64,000 nucleotides of DNA from a virus. Where the stretch lies: positions 1 to 64,000 of IMG/VR virus record IMGVR_UViG_3300043399_000633; one strand, written 5' to 3'. The notes under the pieces were generated by a model. That model ran no database searches. It saw only the letters and a program-made list of their open reading frames with translations, and was not told the DNA's origin. Of this stretch, positions 55,158 through 61,184 are shown piece by piece (the stretch's first letter is position 1; each line of letters opens with the position of its first letter). Made by a program: the position numbers and the translations under genes.

Positions 55158-56360
55158 TTATGTCATCGGGATAGGCTTACTATGCATTTCTATAAATTTT
55201 AATGGTTTGCCGGTCGAATCGTAGTTAATAAATTTGGGGTTAATGCCATGGATCATCTCCATTACCTGTCCATAATGAAAATCTCTTTCTTTTTGTGATA
55301 CCAGTGGGCTTTTGAAAAACCAATTACTATGCTCTTGGAAAAAATATCCTGATGGTTTTTCAGCTTGGAAAATAAATTCTGACCATTGTTCGTATAATAT
55401 TTTTTTAAAGAATATGTCATGGACGAGAAAAGCATCTGCTCCGCTAGGAGTTTTGACCGTAATTTTGTCATAAAAATCACATTTAATTTCTCGATTACAT
55501 ATAGGTTCCATTATCCTTTTTAAAATAAAACACTGCTTTTGCCACAATTCCGGCATGTCTACTGTATAATAAAAATGCTCTGTTTTTGGCTTAAATCCAG
55601 CAAAAGCAGCACTGTTGTAATTTCCCCAAACAGTAGTGACGTCATCAAAATATACATAGAATTTTTTATTACCTGGATAAAAAGCCATCCTTGGTTTATC
55701 ACACCCTGTTAATAATGCGGTACTACCTTTATCATTATATTTTCTCAGTAGTTCTCCTATCAAGTTGTGACCTGCCAAGCTGGGGGATGCTCCTAGTCCT
55801 GAAACCGGAAGTGTATGTAATTTGTTTTGCAGAATTAAATCAATAGCATGGGTAGTGTGATCTAAACATGATATTTTAATTTTTGGAAATTTGTTGGCAA
55901 TTTCTTTAAGTTTAGGTTCGGCGGCCTCGCTGTATTCAAATATCAAATTAGATGCTTTTCTATTAGTTCTATCAAAATAAGGTTTTAATTTTTCTATGGC
56001 CTGTATGGGATAGGTCGTTACAATCTCATCAATGTGAATACCATTGTCTAAAAAACTATCTATAACATTGTTACTATCAGCTCCGCCGCTGTACGCAACG
56101 ACAATGAAATCATACTTACTTCTTAACTGCTCTGCTCTATCTTTATACAATGTTTTTAGTGATAGCGGGCTTTCATTTTTCCAATTTAAAGAAGAATAAA
56201 AAGAGTCAAAATAATGGTATTTGACTTCTATACTATTACAAGAAGATGCATATCGCAAACATTCAGCTTTATCGAAAAAGTAGTGGTTATTGGAGCTCCA
56301 ATAACCACTACTAGTTTGTAAAGCAATATTTTCTGCTTCGAAAACGTTCGTCAGCATCAT
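55158..56360 (-). CDS. PP-loop ATPase 3
   Basis: 400 residues. VVAYSGGADSNNVIDSFL (SGGxDS at 91-96). It is a paralogue of 50471-51697 over the whole length, with the same FYYxxDMPELxxKQ stretch (FYYTVDMPELWQKQ here, FYYSPDMPELMIKQ there). Its upstream neighbour is a Bug-type receptor with a 4-bp overlap. Confidence 0.82.
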   Translation of the reverse strand: MMLTNVFEAENIALQTSSGYWSSNNHYFFDKAECLRYASSCNSIEVKYHYFDSFYSSLNWKNESPLSLKTLYKDRAEQLRSKYDFIVVAYSGGADSNNVIDSFLDNGIHIDEIVTTYPIQAIEKLKPYFDRTNRKASNLIFEYSEAAEPKLKEIANKFPKIKISCLDHTTHAIDLILQNKLHTLPVSGLGASPSLAGHNLIGELLRKYNDKGSTALLTGCDKPRMAFYPGNKKFYVYFDDVTTVWGNYNSAAFAGFKPKTEHFYYTVDMPELWQKQCFILKRIMEPICNREIKCDFYDKITVKTPSGADAFLVHDIFFKKILYEQWSEFIFQAEKPSGYFFQEHSNWFFKSPLVSQKERDFHYGQVMEMIHGINPKFINYDSTGKPLKFIEMHSKPIPMT

Positions 56361-57193
56361 AGACCGTATTTTTTCATTGTTTCGACATACAATTCCAAAG
56401 CCTCTTCTTTTTCTTTTCCTTGCAATTGAACTGGACCAGCACCCATGGCTTTTAGTTCTTCAGTCCAACCTGAATGTTTAATTGCAGTTTCTAAGCAACT
56501 AATTGCTTTTTGTTTTTGTTCCGGTGTTGCATTTTTGTGTATAAATGCTCCATTGAAACTTACGCTTTGTAATTTTACATTTCCTCTTACGTAAGGTTTG
56601 TTAAATTCAACTCTAAACAGTTCTTTGATTTCTTTAAATTGATTTAACCAATTTAAACCACTAGTGGCACTAATAAAATATACATCTAAATCTCCATTCA
56701 TGATTAAAGGTAATGCTTTAGCATCACCTCCAGTGGGAATAATTTGTATGTTAGGGTTTTGTTCTTTTAATTGAAGGGCCATGATATGATGTGAAGTTCC
56801 TAATCCCGGAATTCCTATATTAATTTTTTGTGTTAATAACGCATCCCAGTCTATAGCCTCCTTCTTTGCTAATGCAAGAACAGGCGCAGCTATCAAAATC
56901 TTATATAGTTCAATCGGTGGATTTTTTACTGGGCTTTTGTTACCAAATAAAACAGGTGAGCCCAAATATATCATGTTAGGAAAATCTCCTATAAAATTGA
57001 CAGCAGGCACTGACATTCCTCCTGGTCTATAGAATACTTGAAATTCAGAATTATATTTTTGTAATAATCTTGCATATCTATCAGATGTGCCTCCGGGAGG
57101 GAAATCTATAACGACACCGCATCCATGTGTTTGTTGTGCATGACTGCTCATAGTTGCCCATAACAATACAAAAATTGCTAAAATTTTCTTCAT
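56357..57193 (-). CDS. Bug/TctC-type periplasmic receptor 2
   Basis: 278 residues with a signal peptide cut near SSHA (19). DFPPGGTSDRYARLLQKY is the Bug-family solute loop, with IGIPGLGTSHHI and ATPEQKQKAI further on. It is diverged from receptor 1, so it should bind another ligand. It is first in the minus-strand unit receptor, PP-loop, oxygenase, radical SAM, which mirrors the plus-strand module. RBS AAGGAAG. Confidence 0.88.
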   Translation of the reverse strand: MKKILAIFVLLWATMSSHAQQTHGCGVVIDFPPGGTSDRYARLLQKYNSEFQVFYRPGGMSVPAVNFIGDFPNMIYLGSPVLFGNKSPVKNPPIELYKILIAAPVLALAKKEAIDWDALLTQKINIGIPGLGTSHHIMALQLKEQNPNIQIIPTGGDAKALPLIMNGDLDVYFISATSGLNWLNQFKEIKELFRVEFNKPYVRGNVKLQSVSFNGAFIHKNATPEQKQKAISCLETAIKHSGWTEELKAMGAGPVQLQGKEKEEALELYVETMKKYGL

Positions 57194-57205
57194 AAAAACT
57201 TCCTT

Positions 57206-57222
57206 TAAAACTTTATTTATTT
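57206..57222 (-). promoter_or_regulatory. late promoter motif for the minus-strand unit
   Basis: On the minus strand the sequence reads AAATAAATAAAG and holds an ATAAATA core about 20 bp before the receptor start codon. Confidence 0.45.
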
Positions 57223-57263
57223 GGTACCAACAGTTGAATTAAAAAAAACGGGTAAACAAAAAG

Positions 57264-57292
57264 TTGACAAATATCGAAAACAATGCTATTGT
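57264..57292 (+). promoter_or_regulatory. sigma70 promoter, rightward
   Basis: TTGACA (57264-57269), 17-bp spacer, TATTGT (57287-57292). First of the host-type promoters that mark the RNA region. Confidence 0.6.
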
Positions 57293-57330
57293 TTCAACGT
57301 AATTTTTTACCAGGACTAAATAAAGATACT

Positions 57331-57471
57331 ATGAATAACTTTACTTGTAACAATATACTAAAACATGAAGGATTATGGTTTATTGCAGCCATGACAACCT
57401 TTGCGCCGGTATATCCTACAAGTATCCGTGGCTCAGAGGATAACCAAAGAGGTAGCCCGGGGACTAGGTAA
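57331..57471 (+). CDS. possible short peptide before a terminator
   Basis: 46 codons between a sigma70 promoter and a strong terminator. No good ribosome site and no recognisable family. The product has a short hydrophobic part (LWFIAAMTTFAPVY). The transcript may instead be a non-coding RNA of about 230 nt; I cannot decide. Confidence 0.25.
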   Translation: MNNFTCNNILKHEGLWFIAAMTTFAPVYPTSIRGSEDNQRGSPGTR

Positions 57472-57495
57472 AGTCTAACATAGAAAAGATTTATC

Positions 57496-57533
57496 TAACC
57501 CCTGGGAAACTAAAAAGTCCCAGGGGTTTTTAG
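57496..57533 (+). terminator. rho-independent terminator
   Basis: ACCCCTGGGA ... TCCCAGGGGTTTTTAG: a 9-10-bp GC-rich stem, an A-rich loop of about 14 nt and a T5 tail. It ends the short unit that begins at 57264. Confidence 0.9.
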
Positions 57534-57539
57534 TTTGTG

Positions 57540-57568
57540 TTGACAATAAATGGAGAATAGACTAGAAT
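57540..57568 (+). promoter_or_regulatory. tandem sigma70 promoter P1
   Basis: TTGACA, 17 bp, TAGAAT. The first of three nearly identical promoters spaced 84-85 bp apart. The shared spacer begins ATAAATGGAGAA. Confidence 0.75.
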
Positions 57569-57583
57569 ATGGAAAGTTGACAG

Positions 57584-57599
57584 TCACACTTAAGTGTGA
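57584..57599 (+). promoter_or_regulatory. 16-bp perfect palindrome after P1
   Basis: TCACACTTAAGTGTGA lies 16-31 bp past the P1 -10, near the transcript start. It is either a repressor operator or an initial hairpin. At the same place after P2 there is an imperfect ACAGAT...ATCTGT repeat. Confidence 0.5.
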
Positions 57600-57624
57600 A
57601 TGGCAAAAAGGTAAAAAGAAAAAT

Positions 57625-57653
57625 TTGACAATAAATGGAGAACAGAATAGAAT
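57625..57653 (+). promoter_or_regulatory. tandem sigma70 promoter P2
   Basis: TTGACA, 17 bp, TAGAAT, with the same spacer start as P1. Followed by a TTGACAGAT stretch like the one after P1. Confidence 0.75.
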
Positions 57654-57708
57654 ATGGATCGTTGACAGATACAAATTCGAATCTGTTCAAAAAGATAGAA
57701 AAAAACTC

Positions 57709-57737
57709 TTGACAAAAAATGGAGAAAAGATTAGAAT
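57709..57737 (+). promoter_or_regulatory. tandem sigma70 promoter P3
   Basis: TTGACA, 17 bp, TAGAAT. It reads into the structured leader at 57778 and then the tRNA genes. Confidence 0.75.
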
Positions 57738-57777
57738 ACAAAACTTACAAATTTACAGATTGGTCCAAGCATCTATA

Positions 57778-58020
57778 TCTAACGGAACAGCAACGCAAGC
57801 AATTGATCGCTGAGAAGTTAGAAAGAGCAAGGATTCAATATCTCGCTACGCAAAGGTCACCTCATAAAGTGGCTCAGTAGCAAAGTGTGAATGGGAAACG
57901 TGGTCCCGAGGCGCACTTAAAACATGTCTCAAACGGGCGGACTGTAGGATGAAGCCTCTTGTGTGAGGTGAAAAATTACAGGCTAGGGTATAACCCTAGC
58001 ATAGCGTAGAAATACGCTAT
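57778..58020 (+). ncRNA. structured leader of the tRNA array
   Basis: A chain of hairpins with no ORF: TCTAAC/GTTAGA (57778-57822), GCTAC/GTAGC with inner GTCAC/GTGGC (57845-57881), AAGTGTG/CGCACTT (57883-57918), CTGTA/TACAG (57942-57981), an 8-bp GCTAGGGT hairpin (57982-58000) and an 8-bp hairpin with GAAA tetraloop (58001-58020). Whether it is one RNA or several is not known. Confidence 0.5.
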
Positions 58021-58093
58021 TCTATAGTGTACTGAACGAACAATGCCCCATGCTTTTGGCGCATGGATCGGCCCTCAGTGTACTATAGAATAG
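58017..58093 (+). ncRNA. long-stem RNA element 1
   Basis: A 19-bp stem (58017-58035 with 58075-58093, two G-U pairs) closes a 39-nt core with hairpin CCATGC/GCATGG. It ends 7 bp before a tRNA. The 3' arm contains AGTGTAC, close to the AGTGTG of later elements. Confidence 0.6.
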
Positions 58094-58100
58094 TGTATAT

Positions 58101-58175
58101 AGGGGGTTCGCCAAGTGGTAAGGCATCTGATTTTGATTCAGACATTCGGTGGTTCGATCCCATCACCCTCTGCCA
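58101..58175 (+). tRNA. tRNA-Gln(UUG)
   Basis: Anticodon loop TTTTGAT (anticodon TTG), D arm GCCAAGTGGTAAGGC, T loop TTCGATC, G73 and CCA encoded. Confidence 0.93.
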
Positions 58176-58176
58176 A

Positions 58177-58316
58177 TCTAATATATTCTAGCACTTAGAG
58201 AATGACTGCACGGGACTGTGGAGCAAAGCAGGAACCCGGCGGCAATAATTGGGTGGTAGCTTGAACCCTACTTCTTGATTCTCATTCTGGTTCACTGAGT
58301 GCTAGAATATATTAGA
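58177..58316 (+). ncRNA. long-stem RNA element 2 with pseudoknot
   Basis: A 22-bp stem (58177-58198 with 58295-58316, one G-U) fills the whole gap between two tRNAs. Inside, CTGC/GCAG (58206-58209, 58228-58231) and CGGG/CCCG (58211-58214, 58235-58238) can form an H-type pseudoknot, and GTAG/CTAC a hairpin. Confidence 0.65.
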
Positions 58317-58321
58317 TACAA

Positions 58322-58396
58322 GCCTGGTTAGCTCAGCGGTAGAGCAGCGTCTTGATAAGGCGTTGGTCGGTGGTTCGACCCCACCACTAGGCACCA
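58322..58396 (+). tRNA. tRNA-Ile(GAU)
   Basis: Anticodon loop TTGATAA, acceptor GCCTGGT/ACTAGGC, A73 and CCA encoded. Confidence 0.93.
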
Positions 58397-58404
58397 CAAA
58401 TTAT

Positions 58405-58481
58405 GGGCCATTAGTTCAGTTGGTAGAACGCCTGCCTTGCAAGTAGGATGTCGTGGGTTCGATTCCCACATGTGTCCACCA
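58405..58481 (+). tRNA. tRNA-Ala(UGC)
   Basis: Anticodon loop CTTGCAA on a CCTGC/GTAGG stem. The 3' acceptor strand is one base too long (ATGTGTCC against GGGCCAT), giving a bulged T. CCA encoded. Confidence 0.88.
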
Positions 58482-58484
58482 AAA

Positions 58485-58580
58485 ACAAACTGGGATTATT
58501 GTCAGTCAGGTCAGACGGCTCAGTTCGAAGTAACCGTTCAACATTCTTCGTTTGTGATAAATACATCAAGGAGAATAAGT
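58485..58580 (+). promoter_or_regulatory. leader of the first HNH gene with late promoter motif
   Basis: ACAAAC/GTTTGT (58485-58555) encloses a CGAAG/CTTCG hairpin. ATAAATA (58557-58563) follows and the RBS CAAGGAG precedes the ATG at 58581. Confidence 0.45.
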
Positions 58581-59045
58581 ATGTTACTTCAATCATCTAA
58601 AATCAAGTGCAGGCACTGTGAGAAATTAATTTTTCCGCATAGTGTCACCAGGCACGATGCGGTGTGTCATCTTCACCCGGACAATATAAGACTATGTAAG
58701 ATATGTAACGAGCCAATTTTTAATTGGCGAGAATCAAAGGGAACATGTTCACATGCATGTGCTAATAAGCTGTTCAGAACAGGTGAAAATCATGGGAATT
58801 GGAAACCAGAACGGTATCAAACTACTTGTTTTGAACACCATGAAAGAAAATGTGTAGTATGTGGGGAAGATAAAGTAGTTGCGGTCCATCATCTAGACCA
58901 TAGCAAGAAAAATAATCACCCTTCAAACCTGATTCCAATGTGCCCGACGCATCACCAATATTGGCATAGTAAGTATAGAACATTAATTGAGGATAAGGTT
59001 CTATCTTACATAGAATCTTGGAAGAAAAAGAATAACTCTCTATAG
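58581..59045 (+). CDS. HNH endonuclease with zinc fingers, in tRNA array
   Basis: 154 residues from ATG 58581 (RBS AAGGAG); ATGs upstream lie in tRNA-Ala. Two N-terminal Cys pairs (CRHC, CKIC) suggest zinc fingers, then CVVCGEDKVVAVHHLDH, NLIPMCPTHH is the HNH core with metal His. It is probably a free-standing homing nuclease. Its TAG stop (59043-59045) lies inside the 5' end of tRNA-Pro. Confidence 0.88.
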   Translation: MLLQSSKIKCRHCEKLIFPHSVTRHDAVCHLHPDNIRLCKICNEPIFNWRESKGTCSHACANKLFRTGENHGNWKPERYQTTCFEHHERKCVVCGEDKVVAVHHLDHSKKNNHPSNLIPMCPTHHQYWHSKYRTLIEDKVLSYIESWKKKNNSL

Positions 59046-59111
59046 CGTAACCAGGTAGCGTTCCTGATTTGGGGTCAGGAGGTCGGGGTTCGAATCCTCG
59101 TAGGGAGACCA
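59036..59111 (+). tRNA. tRNA-Pro(UGG)
   Basis: Acceptor CTCTCTA/TAGGGAG, anticodon loop TTTGGGG (TGG), T loop TTCGAAT, CCA encoded. The first ten bases also encode the end of the HNH gene. Confidence 0.92.
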
Positions 59112-59117
59112 AACATT

Positions 59118-59212
59118 GGAAAGTAATGCAGGCATATTGGTGTGCCGACTAGTTTCGAAAGCTAGGTTCCCATGTGACATGGGATGGGGTTCGATTCCTC
59201 TGCTTTCCGCCA
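59118..59212 (+). tRNA. tRNA-Ser(CGA)
   Basis: Class II with a 7-bp variable arm TCCCATG/CATGGGA. Anticodon loop TTCGAAA, G73, CCA encoded. Confidence 0.9.
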
Positions 59213-59217
59213 GTTTT

Positions 59218-59277
59218 AGGATGCTAACAGCAAATTTTAACATCAAACTGCTAATTTGAAACGTTAAAACGCATCCT
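59218..59277 (+). ncRNA. small closed pseudoknot RNA between tRNAs
   Basis: Outer stem GGATGC/GCATCC (59219-59224, 59271-59276). Inside, CAAATT/AATTTG (59231-59236, 59253-59258) and TTAAC/GTTAA (59237-59241, 59263-59267) interlock as an H-type pseudoknot. It lies between tRNA-Ser and the second tRNA-Gln. Confidence 0.6.
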
Positions 59278-59290
59278 GTGATATATCTGT

Positions 59291-59367
59291 TGGGGTGACA
59301 TACGACGGGAAGTATACTGGGCTTTGAACTCAGGTCTTAGTCGGTTCGAATCCGACCACCCTTGCCA
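59291..59367 (+). tRNA. tRNA-Gln(UUG), second copy
   Basis: Anticodon loop CTTTGAA on CTGGG/CTCAG, T arm GTCGG/CCGAC, G73 and CCA. The first acceptor pair is T-T, and weak 1-72 pairs are normal for Gln. Confidence 0.85.
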
Positions 59368-59404
59368 AATTTTTTGTCAGCATAGTTTGTCACTAAATAG
59401 TGAT

Positions 59405-60229
59405 ATGAATATTTCCTATGCTGATAATGGATGGACTGTGTTCATCAACGATGATCTAACCACATTGTCTAACGACGAAATAAAGCAAGTTGCTAAATTC
59501 GTTGTTACAAATATGGTTGTTGTGTTCAAAAAACAAAACCTTACTCCAGAACAGGAATTAAAATTCTGTAGAGTGATAGGCAATCACCAGTACTACCCTG
59601 CTTCGTATGAACGAGGAAAGCATATCAGATTGAATGACGGTATACTTAGGGTGACTGGTAAAAAAAATGAATATGGCGAACCTGGACTTTTTGGCCATAC
59701 TTCTGCACTTGATTGGCATGCCAATCAACCTAGTAACAAAGAACGTAAGCCATTGATTTGGTTGTACGGTGCAGAAGGGACTAAGGGTTCAAGAACAAGC
59801 TGGCTCAACAATATTGCTAGCTATCAGGATTTGCCCACTGATCTCAAAAATGAAATTGATAGTCTACAAGTTTTTTGTGGATACGCAAAAGGCAAGTATT
59901 CTAATAGTTCTTATTTTGTAGAACATGTCAATGAGTCTAATCCCATTGATCTTGTTCAAACAAACAAAGAAGGTAAGAAGGGATTGTTTTTTCCATTCTT
60001 ACAAATATTCGGCTTTAAAGATAAAGACGAACAGTATTTCAACAAAATAATGCAACAATTGATCGATCATGTCGTTCAAGAAAAGTACATGTATCATCAT
60101 GATTGGGATGACGGAGATGTTGTCATTTCAGAACAAATATTAAGCATCCACAAACGTTGGGCTTTTGATGATATGGAAAATCGTGTGTTGCATAGAATTG
60201 CGTTTGACTATTCAAACGTATACAAATAA
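59405..60229 (+). CDS. TauD/TfdA-like 2OG-Fe(II) dioxygenase
   Basis: 274 residues from ATG 59405. VVVFKKQNLTPEQELKFCRVIG is abridged: it is the N-terminal TauD pattern. GHTSALDWHANQPS holds the first iron His, but the usual Asp is Asn (H-x-N), and SIHKRWAFDD plus RVLHRIAFDY give the distal His and the cosubstrate Arg. It differs from the eight small oxygenases. The Asn may lower activity or allow halogenation-like chemistry (speculation). It lies alone between tRNA genes. Confidence 0.82.
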   Translation: MNISYADNGWTVFINDDLTTLSNDEIKQVAKFVVTNMVVVFKKQNLTPEQELKFCRVIGNHQYYPASYERGKHIRLNDGILRVTGKKNEYGEPGLFGHTSALDWHANQPSNKERKPLIWLYGAEGTKGSRTSWLNNIASYQDLPTDLKNEIDSLQVFCGYAKGKYSNSSYFVEHVNESNPIDLVQTNKEGKKGLFFPFLQIFGFKDKDEQYFNKIMQQLIDHVVQEKYMYHHDWDDGDVVISEQILSIHKRWAFDDMENRVLHRIAFDYSNVYK

Positions 60230-60234
60230 TCATT

Positions 60235-60309
60235 GCTCGGTTCGTCTATCGGTTAGGACGCTGGCCTTTCACGCCGGAAAGAGGGGTTCGACTCCCCTAC
60301 CGAGTACCA
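60235..60309 (+). tRNA. tRNA-Glu(UUC)
   Basis: Anticodon loop CTTTCAC on CTGGC/GCCGG, acceptor GCTCGGT/ACCGAGT, CCA encoded. Confidence 0.93.
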
Positions 60310-60318
60310 AACAATTTT

Positions 60319-60394
60319 GCCGCTTTAGCTGATGTGGTCATAGCAACGGTTTGAAGCATCGTGGAACTAGGTTCGATCCCTAGAGGCGGCACCA
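60319..60394 (+). tRNA. tRNA-Phe(GAA)
   Basis: Anticodon loop TTGAAGC on ACGGT/ATCGT, acceptor GCCGCTT/AGGCGGC, A73 and CCA. Confidence 0.92.
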
Positions 60395-60400
60395 AACATT

Positions 60401-60476
60401 GCCCGCGAAGTATTAGCTGGTGGTATGCCGCCTTCGTAACGCGGAGGATTCAGTTCGAGGCTGAACGCGGGCACCA
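60401..60476 (+). tRNA. tRNA-Thr(CGU)
   Basis: Acceptor GCCCGCG/CGCGGGC, loop TTCGTAA (CGT). The innermost anticodon-stem pair is C-C. T arm TTCAG/CTGAA, CCA encoded. Confidence 0.87.
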
Positions 60477-60478
60477 AT

Positions 60479-60567
60479 AGTGAGATGCCAGAGTTGGTCT
60501 ATTGGCACTGATTGGAAATCAGTTGGTCGGAAACGGCACAAGGGTTCGAATCCCTTTCTCACTGCCA
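60479..60567 (+). tRNA. tRNA-Ser(GGA)
   Basis: Class II. Acceptor AGTGAGA/TCTCACT, loop TTGGAAA, long variable arm, G73 and CCA. Confidence 0.92.
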
Positions 60568-60570
60568 AAT

Positions 60571-60642
60571 TTGACAACAAATGCACTTGGTGATATACTA
60601 TGTGCATACGCTGAGAAATCAGCGACGATCTTTAAAAAGTTG
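60571..60642 (+). promoter_or_regulatory. sigma70 promoter with rrn-like leader (boxB-like hairpin and boxA)
   Basis: TTGACA (60571-60576), 17 bp, TATACT (60594-60599). About 10 bp on, CGCTGA-GAAA-TCAGCG (60609-60624) forms a GNRA hairpin, followed by GATCTTTAAAAAG, which resembles rRNA-operon boxA. The layout repeats at 61185. Confidence 0.7.
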
Positions 60643-60823
60643 TGTTCTTAAGGCTGATGACGGCAATCGTCAGAAGGCTTTAATCCAACCCCGAGCAGAG
60701 TAGCTTTGCCGAGCGAAGTGTTAGGGAGTCTCTATCATTTAGCGGATAGGATACCGGCTCATCGAGCGGGTCACGGTGGGTTCGAATCCCCCTAGAGTTT
60801 ATTGGACGTCAGCCTTAAGAACA
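60643..60823 (+). ncRNA. long-stem RNA element 3 enclosing a tRNA-like sequence
   Basis: A 15-bp perfect stem (60643-60657 with 60809-60823) encloses 150 nt. This holds a GACG/CGTC hairpin, AAGGCT/AGCTTT and the tRNA-like segment at 60728-60801. Confidence 0.6.
60728..60801 (+). tRNA. degenerate tRNA-like sequence
   Basis: T arm with TTCGAAT, D-like arm TTTAGCGGATAGGAT and acceptor CTCTA/TAGAG are present, but there is no CCA and the anticodon arm folds two ways (CGA with GGCTC/GGGTC stem, or CAT). Probably not an active tRNA. Confidence 0.4.
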
Positions 60824-60831
60824 TATAGTAT

Positions 60832-60906
60832 ACACCGTGAGGCAGCTGGAGTGGCCGATAGTCCTTCAAACTATTGAGATGGGATCAAAACCCATACGGT
60901 GTACCA
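60832..60906 (+). tRNA. atypical tRNA, anticodon UUC with C33 and A54
   Basis: Acceptor ACACCGT/ACGGTGT, stem ATAGT/ACTAT with loop CCTTCAA (C33 instead of U33), and T loop ATCAAAA (A54 instead of T54). CCA encoded. Reads as Glu by anticodon, but both changes are rare. Confidence 0.65.
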
Positions 60907-60913
60907 ATCACAT

Positions 60914-60989
60914 GCCGTAGAGTCCACCTGGGGGTGATACTTCACTGTCTATGAAGCAGCGGCGGGTTCGATTCCCGTCTACGGCGCCA
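60914..60989 (+). tRNA. tRNA-Asp(GUC)
   Basis: Acceptor GCCGTAG/CTACGGC, loop CTGTCTA on CTTCA/TGAAG, G73 and CCA. Confidence 0.93.
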
Positions 60990-61057
60990 AAATTGAGAAC
61001 TTCAATGAACACGAGGAGTTTAATTCATGAAGCGTCCTTCATGGTCTCATTCAATTT
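60990..61057 (+). ncRNA. closed pseudoknot RNA between tRNA-Asp and tRNA-Asn
   Basis: Outer stem AAATTGA/TCAATTT. Inside, CTTCAaTGAA/TTCATGAAG (9 bp with a bulge) and loop GAGGA with downstream TCCTT form a pseudoknot. Confidence 0.5.
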
Positions 61058-61061
61058 CTAT

Positions 61062-61140
61062 TCCGCGGAATCCGAGCGTGGTGCACGGACTTGACTGTTA
61101 ATCAATGACTAGCTGGGATCGTCACCCAGACGCGGAGCCA
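61062..61140 (+). tRNA. tRNA-Asn(GUU)
   Basis: Loop CTGTTAA, G73, CCA encoded. The T loop is ATCGTCA, again with A54. One mismatch each in acceptor and anticodon stems. Confidence 0.82.
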
Positions 61141-61146
61141 AACATT

Positions 61147-61174
61147 AAGACTTTAAATAATCATACTTAAAGTC
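61147..61174 (+). terminator. 9-bp hairpin after tRNA-Asn
   Basis: AGACTTTAA/TTAAAGTCT with a 10-nt loop and no T run. It may be a processing or weak termination signal before the next promoter. Confidence 0.4.
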
Positions 61175-61184
61175 TGACTAATGG

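Noticed and set aside
57550-57813. 87-codon open frame
   Set aside because: It runs through the three tandem promoters and its repeats are the promoter repeats; no ribosome site.
57778-58020. Known giant phage RNAs such as GOLLD or ROOL, which also lie near tRNAs
   Set aside because: I cannot match the specific loops from memory; size and simple hairpin chain do not suffice. An Infernal search against Rfam would decide.
58177-58316. Insertion sequence ends (22-bp inverted repeat)
   Set aside because: There is no transposase, the 140-bp unit is too short and similar but non-identical stems recur; RNA structure explains it better.
59043-59124. Read-through of the HNH 1 TAG to extend the protein through tRNA-Pro
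   Set aside because: The extension would encode translated tRNA sequence only; the HNH domain is complete before the TAG.
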